Shown here: positions 14,760-23,433 of the stretch, in pieces
How positions within the stretch are numbered: position 1 is the stretch's first letter
Layout of the letters: the number at the start of each line of letters is the position of its first letter
Assembly: GCA_964550025.1 (NCBI GenBank)
Contig: CAZJYI010000138.1
Span: forward strand, 1-29,372
Length of the DNA stretch: 29,372 nucleotides
Direction: 5' to 3'
Source of the DNA: CAZJYI01 sp964550025
GTDB lineage: Bacteria > Verrucomicrobiota > Kiritimatiellia > UBA8416 > CAYOBW01
Program-made: the position numbers and the translations under genes
The notes under the pieces: model-generated
What the model was told of the DNA's origin: nothing
What the model saw: only the letters and a program-made list of their open reading frames with translations
Databases searched by the model: none

Positions 14760-15941
14760 CTAAGCCTCGAATCCCTTCAACCACTCCAGGGTTGCACGGT
14801 TGGCAGTGGCGATCAGTTCGACGTTTTCGCGGTCGGCCTTCTCGTTTTCGTCAAGCAGGCCGGACTTCCGGATGCGGTTCCGTAGGTAGGCTCCGCACAG
14901 GTGCGCTCCGACGCAGCCCGGGTTCTCGCGCAGTCCCGTCAGCACTTTGCCGTACCACGCGCCGTCATTGCGGGAGTAACGTCCTTCGTGGTGTACGGCG
15001 GCGGGATCGTCAACGCGTTGGTGGTGCGCGCCGTCAGCCCACAGGACCGGCATTCCCGTCTTCTCGTGCCACTGCGCGAGGTGCACGACGGGATCGCGGA
15101 AGTCCTGGAAGCTCAGCACGTCGACATACGGGCGGGCGGCCTCGATGACTGTCATCGGCAGCGGCGCGTTGGCCTCGTAGCGGTCGCCGAGAATCAGGTG
15201 GCGGCGGTCGTAGCGCCGGATGGCGTCATGGGTAACCTTGTAGTACTGGCGGGCCAGCTCGAGAAGGCGCCGGCGACCGGCGTCCGTTTTGAGCTTCGCT
15301 GGATCGAACAGCGGCCCCTTCCACTGGTTCATCGGACGCGTGTGCACCCAGGTGGGGCAGTCGATGTAGAAGTAGCCGATCAGCCGCGGATCGTCGGCCA
15401 TGCGCGCGCAGTGTTCGCGCGCGACGTGGTCACACCACTGCTCGAAGCCGCGGCTGAAGAAGTCGGGGTGCCTCGTCTCGGCTTCCCACTGGTGGAAGTC
15501 GGCGAAAGGCAGCATGTGGCAGTACGGCATTCCGATCCACTGGTACTCCTCAAAGATGAAATTCCGCGAATGACGGTGATTTGTCCTGCATCGGCTGACG
15601 ACCTCCTGCACCCAGCCGACGCTATTGAAGCCCCAGGCCTTGAGGTGGGGGGCGACCGCTTCCTTCAGCCAGCGCTCCTGGCTGTTGCCATACTTGTCGC
15701 GCCATATGGTGATGTTCTCGGCATACCGGAGTGAAGCGGCGTCGATGTGGTTCAGCGCCAGCGAGAAGAACGGTTTCCCTGACGGGGCGATTAGGAACCA
15801 TCTCCCCTTGCGCTTGCCCAGCGTGAAGAACTCCCCGGCACCGACCTCTGTTGTCATCATCGCTTCCTCCGGATTGCCCCAGCCGGCGCCTGTACTCAGC
15901 GCCCCCGCCGCCACAGTTTTCAGAAAGTTGCGTCGCCGCAT
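14760..15941 (-). CDS. Tat-exported agarase-like glycoside hydrolase
   Basis: Encodes 393 residues. The start at 15941 places a twin-arginine signal (MRRRNFLKTVAAGALSTGAG) at the N-terminus and has GGAGG just ahead; an upstream ATG at 15965 would add eight residues. After the signal, GRWFLIAPSGKPFFSLALNHID resembles the opening of beta-agarase/GH50-type and GH-A clan barrels. Further on come W.....W.RDKYG, LKAWGFNSVGWV, DPRLIGYFYIDCPTW (an acidic residue at a barrel strand end), GDRYEANAPLP, VDVLSFQDF, and MPVLWADGAHH. These fit a TIM barrel, with E/D candidates at strands 4 and 7, but I cannot name the family firmly. With the sulfatase nearby, a role in sulfated or algal polysaccharide use is plausible. 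First gene of a three-gene minus-strand unit. Confidence 0.7.
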   Translation of the reverse strand: MRRRNFLKTVAAGALSTGAGWGNPEEAMMTTEVGAGEFFTLGKRKGRWFLIAPSGKPFFSLALNHIDAASLRYAENITIWRDKYGNSQERWLKEAVAPHLKAWGFNSVGWVQEVVSRCRTNHRHSRNFIFEEYQWIGMPYCHMLPFADFHQWEAETRHPDFFSRGFEQWCDHVAREHCARMADDPRLIGYFYIDCPTWVHTRPMNQWKGPLFDPAKLKTDAGRRRLLELARQYYKVTHDAIRRYDRRHLILGDRYEANAPLPMTVIEAARPYVDVLSFQDFRDPVVHLAQWHEKTGMPVLWADGAHHQRVDDPAAVHHEGRYSRNDGAWYGKVLTGLRENPGCVGAHLCGAYLRNRIRKSGLLDENEKADRENVELIATANRATLEWLKGFEA

Positions 15942-16300
15942 ACCGCCTCCAATCAGGCTTTCCACAATACCACGGATGTCGTGCCATTCGAAGTGAGAAT
16001 CCGCCGGCAGGTCCGAGTGGGGTCATCTGCGATCTGGTGCCTCTATTGATCCCTTCGCTCAGGAACCGCCTCACGGCGGCACTACGAACGAGTCAGCGTC
16101 TGTTTGCAGAGTGCGCTCGCGTGCCGCGCCGTAGCCTACTGGCGAAGGCGGGTAAGAGCGTATCCCGTGATGTGCGCCAAGTCGAAGGTGCGCCGCCCGA
16201 GCTGGTGGGTTGACGAGGCGCGATAGGTTCTGCCACAGTGGTGACGTACGGCAGGCGGCGATGTTGCCCTGGCGCCCGTGCGACAATTTGGTGGGAAGAG
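15942..16300. other. Divergent intergenic region
   Basis: About 360 bases between the agarase-like gene (minus) and the glycosyltransferase (plus). Visible items are a CCGCC/GGCGG stem (16066-16079), and a weak TTGACG (16210-16215) with CACAGT 18 nt later as a doubtful promoter for the plus-strand gene. I see no gene. Confidence 0.55.
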
Positions 16301-17497
16301 ATGATGCCGTCAGAACGCTCGAAGGTCAGGATCCTGCTGGTGCATATGTCAACGCGCGGCGTTCGTTCGCCGTTTCTCCAGAACTTCGCGCAGGAGTGCA
16401 GCCGCCATGGCTTCGGCCTGCGCATCGTGACCCTCTCACCCGACGACGAGGATGGCGTGGAGCAGCTCGCCCCCGGCGCCGAACACTGGCGCGTCGGCAT
16501 GCCCGAGAGGGATCTGATCGGCAAACGTGCGGCCCGTCTTCTCAAACTGCTGCGCTACTGGGGAAAGCTGCGCTCCATGATCCGCGAATGGCGTCCCGGC
16601 GTGGTGATGGGATCGTGGGGTGGGGGATTTGCCCTGGCGACGCTGCTGCGCATGTTCTTCGCCCCGGACACGAGGCTTGTCTTTCGCGCGCATGAGTTCA
16701 TTCGCGCCGAAGATATCGGGCCGCCCAACCCCATGCACTACCTGCGTCCTCTCTTCCGCTATGAACGTCGCGCGGCGCGTAAAGCGCACATTGTCATCAT
16801 ACCCGACCCGGTTCGTGCCAGGTACCAGGCCCCGTATCTCCGCATTAAGGACCCCCTGGTAATCCGCAATACGGCCCTTCTCCGGGACGAGGTCCGCGAG
16901 GATTCACCCCTGGCGGGACGCATTCGCGCCATTCGGGCGGAGCGGCCGGATGCGGTGCTGCTCGCATTTGCCGGGACGATCTCGGCCGGGACCAAGATCA
17001 CCAGCTTGATCGATTCCACGGGCGAGTGGCCCGAAAACGTCCTCTGTCTTCTGATGGGCGACGCGACCGATGAGGTGCGCCAACGCCTGGAGGACAGCGA
17101 GACCGCACGACGGCATTTCCAATTGATGGGGTTTCATCCCTATTCCGATATGCAGCGGGCCCTCAAGGAGGTCGATATCGGCATCATGTTCTATGCCTCT
17201 GAGTGGCTCAACGAACGCTATTGCTCGCCCGGAAAGCTGTGCGAGTACTTCCGTGCCGGCATCGCCGTGCTGACGTCGGGCCAGGAAACGCTGAAGACCG
17301 TGGTAGACGAGAAAGGCGTCGGGGTGGTGACTGATCCGGATGACCCGCGGCGGCTGGCCGCCGACATCACGCGCATGGCCGAATCACGTGAGGAGCTTGC
17401 CGAGATGGGGCGCCGGGCCCGCGCATTGCATGAGGACGATTGGAACTTCGAAAAGCAGGCTGCTCCTTTCTTCAAATGGCTGGCCGCAGACGCGTAG
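16301..17497 (+). CDS. GT-B fold glycosyltransferase (GT4-like)
   Basis: Encodes 398 residues. Start at ATG 16301 (or the adjacent ATG 16304), with GGGAAGAG ahead; 21 further upstream codons lack protein-like content. The N-terminal half opens with a Rossmann strand (KVRILLVHMSTRG) and includes VVMGSWGGGFALATLL and an acceptor-side region. The C-terminal half has the nucleotide-sugar binding order: LLAFAGTISAGTKI, VLCLLMGDA, FQLMGFHPYSDMQRAL.EVDIGI, and YCSPGKLCEYFRAGIAVL, where the glutamates and proline of the family-4 donor site sit. No membrane helix or signal peptide, so it probably acts at the cytoplasmic face in surface glycan or glycolipid assembly. It stands alone with no other glycan genes adjacent, so donor and acceptor cannot be told. 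Confidence 0.85.
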   Translation: MMPSERSKVRILLVHMSTRGVRSPFLQNFAQECSRHGFGLRIVTLSPDDEDGVEQLAPGAEHWRVGMPERDLIGKRAARLLKLLRYWGKLRSMIREWRPGVVMGSWGGGFALATLLRMFFAPDTRLVFRAHEFIRAEDIGPPNPMHYLRPLFRYERRAARKAHIVIIPDPVRARYQAPYLRIKDPLVIRNTALLRDEVREDSPLAGRIRAIRAERPDAVLLAFAGTISAGTKITSLIDSTGEWPENVLCLLMGDATDEVRQRLEDSETARRHFQLMGFHPYSDMQRALKEVDIGIMFYASEWLNERYCSPGKLCEYFRAGIAVLTSGQETLKTVVDEKGVGVVTDPDDPRRLAADITRMAESREELAEMGRRARALHEDDWNFEKQAAPFFKWLAADA

Positions 17498-17518
17498 ACC
17501 TTGCTACAATATCAAGGT
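17498..17518 (+). promoter_or_regulatory. Extended -10 promoter inside a small dyad
   Basis: TGCTACAAT (17502-17510) is a near-perfect extended -10 element. It sits within the dyad ACCTTG (17498-17503)/CAAGGT (17513-17518), which could bind a regulator or act as a small hairpin. It directly follows the glycosyltransferase stop and probably drives the gene at 17580. Confidence 0.55.
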
Positions 17519-17579
17519 TGATGGGTTGTGAACCATATGACGGTCAAGGCCGGCACGACGGCTTCAAGGAGATAGCAGA

Positions 17580-18692
17580 ATGAAGAAGATTGGAATTGCC
17601 GCGGCGCTGCTGTTGCTGCCGTTGGCTTCGCGGGTACCGGCGGGGGAGCTGGATCCGCCGGCGGGACCGAGCAGCGCCGGGAGTGCCATGTACAAGCTCG
17701 AGGACATCTACAACCGGCTGAATACGGGAGCGCAGGGTGCGAAGCGAAGCGGGGGATTTGCAGAACCGGCGGCGGGTCCCGGTAGTACCGGCCGCACCCT
17801 GGACGAGGTCATGGCCAAGGCACCGGCGGTGACCGTTGGCGCCGCGGGGGCGACGAACGTGCTCAGCGGGAAGAGGTACTGGGGCCTGAAGAACGGGGAA
17901 TGGGGGATGCAGATGGGCACCATGGCGAACAGGGGCGGCGTCGTCCTCGTTCCCGGGTCGCAGTGGACGGCCATCGAGGAGGGGTACCACGATGGGACGG
18001 GCTATGTTCGGTACGATACCGACCTGGTTTCGGGCAACATCCGCGCGGGAGTAGAGATCTTCAGCGTGACCGGCAATACCGCGGTTGTCGACACCACTTC
18101 CGGTGACGCGACGGCAGGCGATATCGCGGCGGGGAAGAAGGCCTGGGTGGACGGCGTGGAGATTACGGGTACGGGCTCCGGCTCCGGCAGCGTCGCCCCG
18201 GTGGCCCGGACGGGGCAGCGGGCATCGTATGGCGACAGGGATGACGGAGAACTGGAAAAGGGCGTCGCATGGCCGAACCCGCGCTTCACCAACAACGGCG
18301 ACGGCACGGTAAAGGACGAACTCACCGGGTTGGTCTGGCTCAGACGCCCTGATGTCTTCGAACAGAGATCGTGGTCGCAAGCATTGAGCGACTGCAACAA
18401 CCTCGACAGTAGCGACTACACCTGGTTGTCGGACGGATCCATCCCGGGCGATTGGCGGCTTCCCAACATACGCGAGCTGCAGAGCCTGATCGACTACTCT
18501 GCATCGAACCCCGCTCTGCCGAGCGACTTTCCATTCGACGCCCTGCATCCCCCGAACAATCGCGAGTACTGGAGCAGCTCGATCTACGCGCCCAACACGG
18601 CCAATGCGTGGCGAGTGAGTCTGGCCGACGGACTCGTCTATCGCAATTCGCTGCTCTATACGCACGACGTCTGGCCGGTGAGGGACCCGTGA
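17580..18692 (+). CDS. Secreted DUF1566 (C-type-lectin-like) protein
   Basis: Encodes 370 residues. AAGGAG (17566-17571) precedes the ATG. Signal peptide at about 1-21. Residues 25-200 are low in charge, glycine- and alanine-rich, and contain segments (LSGKRYWGLKNGEWGMQMGTM, DATAGDIAAGKKAWVDGVEITGT) typical of the N-terminal parts of such proteins in tail-fibre or surface contexts. The C-terminal domain (about 235-370) is DUF1566: FTNNGDGTVKDELTGLVWLR, GDWRLPNIRELQSLIDY, EYWSSS, AWRVSLADG, and closing VWPVRDP. This fold is C-lectin-like and is used for ligand display. Its stop overlaps the next start by one base (TGATG), so the two are translationally coupled and may act together at the cell surface. 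Confidence 0.85.
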   Translation: MKKIGIAAALLLLPLASRVPAGELDPPAGPSSAGSAMYKLEDIYNRLNTGAQGAKRSGGFAEPAAGPGSTGRTLDEVMAKAPAVTVGAAGATNVLSGKRYWGLKNGEWGMQMGTMANRGGVVLVPGSQWTAIEEGYHDGTGYVRYDTDLVSGNIRAGVEIFSVTGNTAVVDTTSGDATAGDIAAGKKAWVDGVEITGTGSGSGSVAPVARTGQRASYGDRDDGELEKGVAWPNPRFTNNGDGTVKDELTGLVWLRRPDVFEQRSWSQALSDCNNLDSSDYTWLSDGSIPGDWRLPNIRELQSLIDYSASNPALPSDFPFDALHPPNNREYWSSSIYAPNTANAWRVSLADGLVYRNSLLYTHDVWPVRDP

Positions 18693-19576
18693 TGAGAACC
18701 ACGCGTGAACATGGGCATGACGTGGCGCGTCGATTGGTGGTGATCTGCATGCTGTGTGTGCCGGGGTTGTCGTTGTTCGCCGACGGCAACATGGACCCCG
18801 ACGAAAAGACGGCGTGGTCGGAGAACGTCGGTTGGGTGAACGTCTGGCCGGCGGGCGGCGGGGTGATGGTGCATTTTAACGGGCGGACCGGCCATCTCAG
18901 CGGCTATGCCTGGGCGGCAAACGTCGGCTGGATCAAGATGGGCCACAGTGCCGGAGGACCTTACGGCAACACGAGCGCGACCGACTGGGGCGTTAACCTG
19001 GAGGAGAACGGGGACCTCACGGGATACGCGTGGGGCGAGAATATCGGTTGGGTGCGATTTGACCCGGCGTACAGCCATGTCACGGTGGACACGGACACCG
19101 GTCGCTTCAGCGCCGATGCCTGGGGCGAGAACATCGGCTGGGTACGTTTTGCGGGCGCGTCCCCGCGGTACAACGTCCGAACCCGGGCATTCGACAAGTG
19201 GCCCCTCGGCACGCCCTACTGGTGGCTCAGGTTGCACGGCGTTGGGGAGACGACGGACACGGACGGCGACGGGATGTATGAGTGGGAGGAGTACGTAGCG
19301 GCGACGAACCCGACGAACGCTGCTTCGCTTCTACAGATTGCCGCGGTCAGCACGCCGTCACGCCGCTCTCTCGCCGGCCCCGCGACGAACTACATTCATT
19401 TCGCTTCGGCCGAGCGGCGCCTCTACAGGCTGCAATACGTCACCAACCTGTTTGTGGGTCCCTGGCAGCAGGTGCCGGGGCAGTGGGGCATCCCCGGCGA
19501 CGGCAGCCGCCAGGTTATGATCGACATCAACGCCACCGAACAACGCTTCTACCGCATCGGCGTGGAGCTGTGGTAG
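18692..19576 (+). CDS. Secreted protein with four W.ENVGW repeats and shared C-terminal module
   Basis: Encodes 294 residues. The start overlaps the DUF1566 stop (TGATG). Signal peptide at about 12-30. Four copies of an aromatic repeat follow: AWSENVGWVNV (41-51), GYAWAANVGWIKM (71-83), GYAWGENIGWVRF (111-123) and ADAWGENIGWVRF (141-153), spaced by 30-40 residues, suggesting a beta-solenoid or propeller-like ectodomain. From about 175 comes the module YWWLRLHG..., with a calcium-binding DTDGDGMYEWEEY loop, NPTNAAS, then about 80 residues ending RFYRIGVELW. The same arrangement ends the giant CotH protein (4399-10254). The module may be an anchoring or export tag of this organism's surface proteins; that is inference. 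Function unknown. Confidence 0.8.
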   Translation: MRTTREHGHDVARRLVVICMLCVPGLSLFADGNMDPDEKTAWSENVGWVNVWPAGGGVMVHFNGRTGHLSGYAWAANVGWIKMGHSAGGPYGNTSATDWGVNLEENGDLTGYAWGENIGWVRFDPAYSHVTVDTDTGRFSADAWGENIGWVRFAGASPRYNVRTRAFDKWPLGTPYWWLRLHGVGETTDTDGDGMYEWEEYVAATNPTNAASLLQIAAVSTPSRRSLAGPATNYIHFASAERRLYRLQYVTNLFVGPWQQVPGQWGIPGDGSRQVMIDINATEQRFYRIGVELW

Positions 19577-19755
19577 CCCCCCTGGGGCACGGTTTGCGTC
19601 ATTCGGTCCGAACGCGTAACGGCCCCGCGCCCAACCCGTCTCCTTCCGGATCGCCTGGCTGCGCGCGCTGCCGACATGTGCCCCAACGCTCGTGCGGGGG
19701 CTGTTGTTCCGGTCCGGGTGTCGGTTTCGCGTGTGCAGAATGTCGCAATGCGGTT

Positions 19756-19786
19756 TTGCTGGCTTCGGGCGTCGTTCGGGTATATT
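19756..19786 (+). promoter_or_regulatory. Putative promoter of the DUF6785-FtsX operon
   Basis: TATATT (19781-19786) is a good -10 and lies 23 nt before the start codon at 19810; TTGCTG (19756-19761) is a -35 candidate at a long 19-nt spacing. No other promoter-like element was seen before the coupled genes that follow. The rest of 19577-19809 holds no gene. Confidence 0.5.
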
Positions 19787-19809
19787 CTGGGCTATTGCGT
19801 TGACAGAAT

Positions 19810-21837
19810 ATGAACGGGCGAGCATTTACACTCAAATCGGTCGCATTTGGACTTGTCTGCCTGCCAGTTGTCTGCGCTTTTCCGGTTTACAGCCAGACCG
19901 TGCTGAAGCTGCACGGGGCCATCGGCGGCTATCTCCCCGTCGTGCCGCTGTTCCTGATCGTGCTGCTTTCCCTGCTCTGGAATGGGGTGGCGGGGCGGAT
20001 CAGTCGTCGCCTGGCGTTGAGCACCAGGGAACTGGCCGTTGTTTTCGGCCTCATGCTGGTGATCTCGTGGATTCCGTCGATGCAGCACTACCTGGTGCGC
20101 CAACTCGCATTGCCGCGTTACGAGGAGCTGACCACCAACGCGACCTGGCAGGAGGCGGAAGTCACCACCCGAATGCCTGATCGATTGTTTCCGCACGCTG
20201 AGGGCGGCGATCCGATCGGCGAAACGACGCATTTCGGGATAATCCAGGGCGGATTGTCCGTTGACGAGATTCCGTACGGGGCGTGGTTGGGGCCGCTGCT
20301 GAATTGGATGCCGCTTCTCCTGGTTATTGCCCTGGCGTTGCTCGCGCTGACCTATGTGGTTCACCGCCAGTGGACGGTCCACGAACAGCTACAGTATCCG
20401 CTGGCATCCGTCGCGAACCTGCTTATTCGGCAGGATGAAGAAAGACCGGGCGGCGCGATCTTCAGGAATCGGGCATTCTGGTTCGGTTGCACGTTCGTGT
20501 TCGGCTTCCATTTGCTGCGGTACCTGTATCAGTGGTTTCCCGACAGCCTGCCCGAGGTGCCCGGATCGTACGGCGTGGCTTGGTACTCCTCGTTCCCTGC
20601 CGAGCTGGCAACCGTCGCGAAGAGCTTCAACATGCACTGGATTCCCGTCAGTTTTGCCATTGTTGGTATTGCCTACTTCATTTCCACGGACGTGAGCCTT
20701 TCCATCGGGCTTACAGCCCCGCTGGGTACCTTGTTTGCGATTCAGTTCTACCTGCTTACGGGGGATCGCGTCTCAACACCGGACCTGGACACTTTCCGGG
20801 CGGGCGGCCTTGTTGCCCTCGGGATCATTCTCACCTACACGGGGCGGAGCTACTACTTCCCAATACTGCTCAAGGCCGTTTGGCCGCGACGAAAGGGGGC
20901 CGTATCAGACCCCGACGGCGTGTGGGCGGCACGGGTTTTTCTGGCGGCCTACGTGGTACTGGTTCTGATCGTTTCCGGGATGGGCGTCGGCTTCCTGATG
21001 GCGTGGCTTGGCGTGACGTTCGCCCTGTTGATCTTCCTGGTGACGACACGTCTCGTCTGTGAAACGGGATTGCCGACGATCACCATGGGTGTGTCGGTGC
21101 CGGTGATTCTGAGCGGGTTGCTCGGACCGGCCGCGTTGGGCGCGGGTCCGTTGATGTTCATGACGCTCCTCGGCAGTACGATCGTGATGACTACCTCGTC
21201 GCAGCTGGCCATGCCGTACATGGCGACCGCACTGAAGCTCGTCGACGACAACCAGATCAACCTGCGCCGCTTTGCCGCGGGGGCCAAGATCGCGATTGCG
21301 ATTGCGCTGCTGGCCGGGTTCGCGGCCGTGATAACGATCGCCTACACGAAGGGGGAGGGGAATCTCCTCAACACCGAGCGCGCGGTCTGGACGCAGAGCG
21401 TGCGGGATGTCCTGATGATGATCGATTTCGGGCAGTACGAGGCGTCCGAGGCCGCGCACGGATTTGCCAAGCTGCCCCTCATCAAACCGGACGGCTCGAC
21501 CGTCGGGCTGATGCTGGCCGGGCTCATCGCCGTTGCCGTCTGCTACATGCTGCGCTTCCGCTTCACCAAGTGGCCGTTGCATCCGCTCTTTTTTGTCGTG
21601 CTGGGCACCGCTATTGCGACTTACACGTGGATGTTCTTCCTGTTGGGCTGTTTGTTCAAGTCGCTGATCATCAAGCTGGGCGGCGGACGCGCCTACAGGA
21701 AAATGAAACCCCTCTTTGCCGGTCTCATCGTCGGCGAGTTCACGTTGCTGGCTCTCGTCTTCATCGTGGGGCTTGTCTACTACTCGGTCACCGGCAAGAA
21801 CCCGGTTCAACTACATATGGTGTTGGGCGGCCAATGA
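19810..21837 (+). CDS. DUF6785-like polytopic membrane protein
   Basis: Encodes 675 residues with about 13-14 membrane helices, starting with a signal-anchor-like helix (LVCLPVVCAFPVYSQ) and ending in a hydrophobic region plus a short hydrophilic tail. The layout and motifs (RELAVVFGLMLV, a long loop with W..A, WTVHEQLQYPLASVANLL, FNMHWIPVSFAIVGIAYF, a central ETGLPTITMG block) match what I recall of the DUF6785/DUF6784 family of Planctomycetota and Verrucomicrobiota, distantly like OPT-type transporters. Substrate is unknown. No good ribosome-binding site precedes the ATG; the promoter is close enough that the mRNA leader would be very short. Its TGA overlaps the next ATG (ATGA), coupling it to an FtsX permease. 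Confidence 0.75.
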   Translation: MNGRAFTLKSVAFGLVCLPVVCAFPVYSQTVLKLHGAIGGYLPVVPLFLIVLLSLLWNGVAGRISRRLALSTRELAVVFGLMLVISWIPSMQHYLVRQLALPRYEELTTNATWQEAEVTTRMPDRLFPHAEGGDPIGETTHFGIIQGGLSVDEIPYGAWLGPLLNWMPLLLVIALALLALTYVVHRQWTVHEQLQYPLASVANLLIRQDEERPGGAIFRNRAFWFGCTFVFGFHLLRYLYQWFPDSLPEVPGSYGVAWYSSFPAELATVAKSFNMHWIPVSFAIVGIAYFISTDVSLSIGLTAPLGTLFAIQFYLLTGDRVSTPDLDTFRAGGLVALGIILTYTGRSYYFPILLKAVWPRRKGAVSDPDGVWAARVFLAAYVVLVLIVSGMGVGFLMAWLGVTFALLIFLVTTRLVCETGLPTITMGVSVPVILSGLLGPAALGAGPLMFMTLLGSTIVMTTSSQLAMPYMATALKLVDDNQINLRRFAAGAKIAIAIALLAGFAAVITIAYTKGEGNLLNTERAVWTQSVRDVLMMIDFGQYEASEAAHGFAKLPLIKPDGSTVGLMLAGLIAVAVCYMLRFRFTKWPLHPLFFVVLGTAIATYTWMFFLLGCLFKSLIIKLGGGRAYRKMKPLFAGLIVGEFTLLALVFIVGLVYYSVTGKNPVQLHMVLGGQ

Positions 21838-23312
21838 CGACGAAGAAGACCATTGACGTGCGCGACCAGGTGACGCTCTCTTTCGAGAAGTCGTTCCGCT
21901 TCTGCCGCAAGGGCATTTCGTACCGGCTTTTTCGGTCGTCCCTGACCCTGGCGGTGGTCGTGGTGGCCGTAGCGTTCTTCACCGTTTTGCTGAGCGAGGG
22001 ATTGATGGTGCGTGCCACCTCCGGGGGCGTTGCCGACGAGATGGCCGATGCGCGCGAGGCCGACGCCCTGCTCATGCACCTCTTTCACCGCTATTCGAGC
22101 CGGGAGTTGTCCGCCAAGCTCGCGTCCATGCAGGGCAAGCCGGGGCAGGTGGCGGAGTTTGCGCGGGTAGCTGGGATGGGCGAGGAGGCCGCCAACGCGC
22201 TCGTGTCACAGTGCCGCGTCGAACAGCTTTTTCTCAGGTTCTTTCGCGACCTTTCGCCGGGCAAGCGGGTGGTCCTTGTGAAGAAGAATACGGGGCGCGA
22301 TGTCTTCACCTACGTGGCAGGGAAAGAGCAGTGGGAGGCCTTCCGGGGTGCGTTGGAGAAGATGCGCTCGGTGCGCCTGCCCGCGTCGGCGGAGACCTTG
22401 CAGTCTTTCCTGGATGGCAAGGACGCGTATTTCGATGCGCTGGAAGCCGCTCGCTCCGGCCGAGTCAAAACGGTGGCGGCGATGGAAGAGAAGCTCGAAG
22501 CCCTGACCGCAAGCAACGACGCGGCCATCTGGTTGGGCGAGGCTTCGGATGCCGACGCCGAGCAGTGGCGCCGCGTGGTGAACGAAAGCGGATTTGATCT
22601 GGATGCAGCAACGATGGCCAGGGTTCGCGAGATCCTGAAAGTGTCGGCCCTGGAAAGCCGGATCGGTCGGCTGCTGCAGACACCCGAGAAGCGCGCGTTG
22701 TGGAAAGAGAAGACGCAGAGCTCGCCGGGGCTGGAAGAGAAGTTCCTGCTGCTCAAGGACGAGCGGGTGGCGGAGATCCTGAACGGCGAGTTCACCGGCG
22801 AGCAGCTTGCGGCGGTCGCGGATCGGTACGCCCGGATGAAGCATTTGAGAGCGCTCATGGGCAAGTTGCCCCCCGTTGACGACTCGGCCGTTTCTGCCCC
22901 GGGCTTCCTGGACGGGCGCCAGATGTTCCTCGTGGTGATCTCGTTCCTGGTCTGCATGGTCGGCATTGCCAACGCCATGCTCATGTCCATTACCGAGCGG
23001 TTTCGCGAGATTGCCACGATGAAATGCCTCGGCGCCACCGACGGGTTTATTCTCAAGCAGTTCCTGATCGAAGCCGCGATCCAGGGCGTCGTCGGCGGAA
23101 CCGCCGGCATGATCATCGGGATGGTCGTGTCCGTGATCAAATCTTCCGCGATGTTCGGTGGGGCCATCTTCGCCCATTTCCCGGGTGTCCATATGGTCTA
23201 TTGCGCGTTCCTTACGGTTTTAACCGGAATCCTGTTAGCCATGCTGGCCTCGATCTACCCGGCCCGGGCCGCTGCGAGTATGGCGCCGATGGATGCGATG
23301 CGGGTGGAGTAG
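21834..23312 (+). CDS. FtsX/MacB-type ABC transporter permease
   Basis: Encodes 492 residues. Topology is the FtsX standard: one N-terminal helix (about 32-55, LTLAVVVVAVAFFTVLLSEG), a large extracytoplasmic domain (about 56-360) that is mostly charged helices, then three helices (about 363-386, 408-432, 450-480), with IANAMLMSITERFREIATMKCLGA between the first two. That cytoplasmic stretch, carrying R-E-I-x-x-x-K-x-x-G, is the coupling helix that docks on the ATPase. Such proteins do not move solutes across the membrane but convey ATP-driven motion to periplasmic partners. It starts inside the previous stop (ATGA). The ATPase follows after a 121-nt gap holding a long hairpin. It is the LolC-like half of the transporter; the other half is fused in the gene at 24191. 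Confidence 0.88.
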   Translation: MTTKKTIDVRDQVTLSFEKSFRFCRKGISYRLFRSSLTLAVVVVAVAFFTVLLSEGLMVRATSGGVADEMADAREADALLMHLFHRYSSRELSAKLASMQGKPGQVAEFARVAGMGEEAANALVSQCRVEQLFLRFFRDLSPGKRVVLVKKNTGRDVFTYVAGKEQWEAFRGALEKMRSVRLPASAETLQSFLDGKDAYFDALEAARSGRVKTVAAMEEKLEALTASNDAAIWLGEASDADAEQWRRVVNESGFDLDAATMARVREILKVSALESRIGRLLQTPEKRALWKEKTQSSPGLEEKFLLLKDERVAEILNGEFTGEQLAAVADRYARMKHLRALMGKLPPVDDSAVSAPGFLDGRQMFLVVISFLVCMVGIANAMLMSITERFREIATMKCLGATDGFILKQFLIEAAIQGVVGGTAGMIIGMVVSVIKSSAMFGGAIFAHFPGVHMVYCAFLTVLTGILLAMLASIYPARAAASMAPMDAMRVE

Positions 23313-23321
23313 GGGAGAGGG

Positions 23322-23418
23322 GAGAGATTAAGTAATGAGATTAGGTAATGAGATTAAGTATGGGGCCGCTGACGTCACGCACTTCATCTCATTACTTCAT
23401 CTCATTACTTCGTCTCTC
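23322..23418. repeat. Long imperfect hairpin of AAGTAATGAGATT units inside the operon
   Basis: Left arm 23322-23359 and right arm 23381-23418 (38 nt each) are reverse complements at 33 positions; the left arm repeats a roughly 13-nt unit (AAGTAATGAGATT). The 21-nt loop contains the palindrome TGACGTCA. It fills most of the gap between the FtsX permease stop and the ATPase start, ending 15 nt before the ATPase ATG. Confidence 0.9.
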
Positions 23419-23433
23419 ACAGAGTGTTGAACA

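Noticed and set aside
16210..16239. Promoter TTGACG...CACAGT for the glycosyltransferase
   Set aside because: The -10 match is poor; it is mentioned in the intergenic entry but not listed as a promoter.
18285..18692. Variable protein of a diversity-generating retroelement (DUF1566 is C-lectin-like)
   Set aside because: No reverse transcriptase, template repeat or accessory gene is in the window, and no adenine-biased variable repeat was seen.
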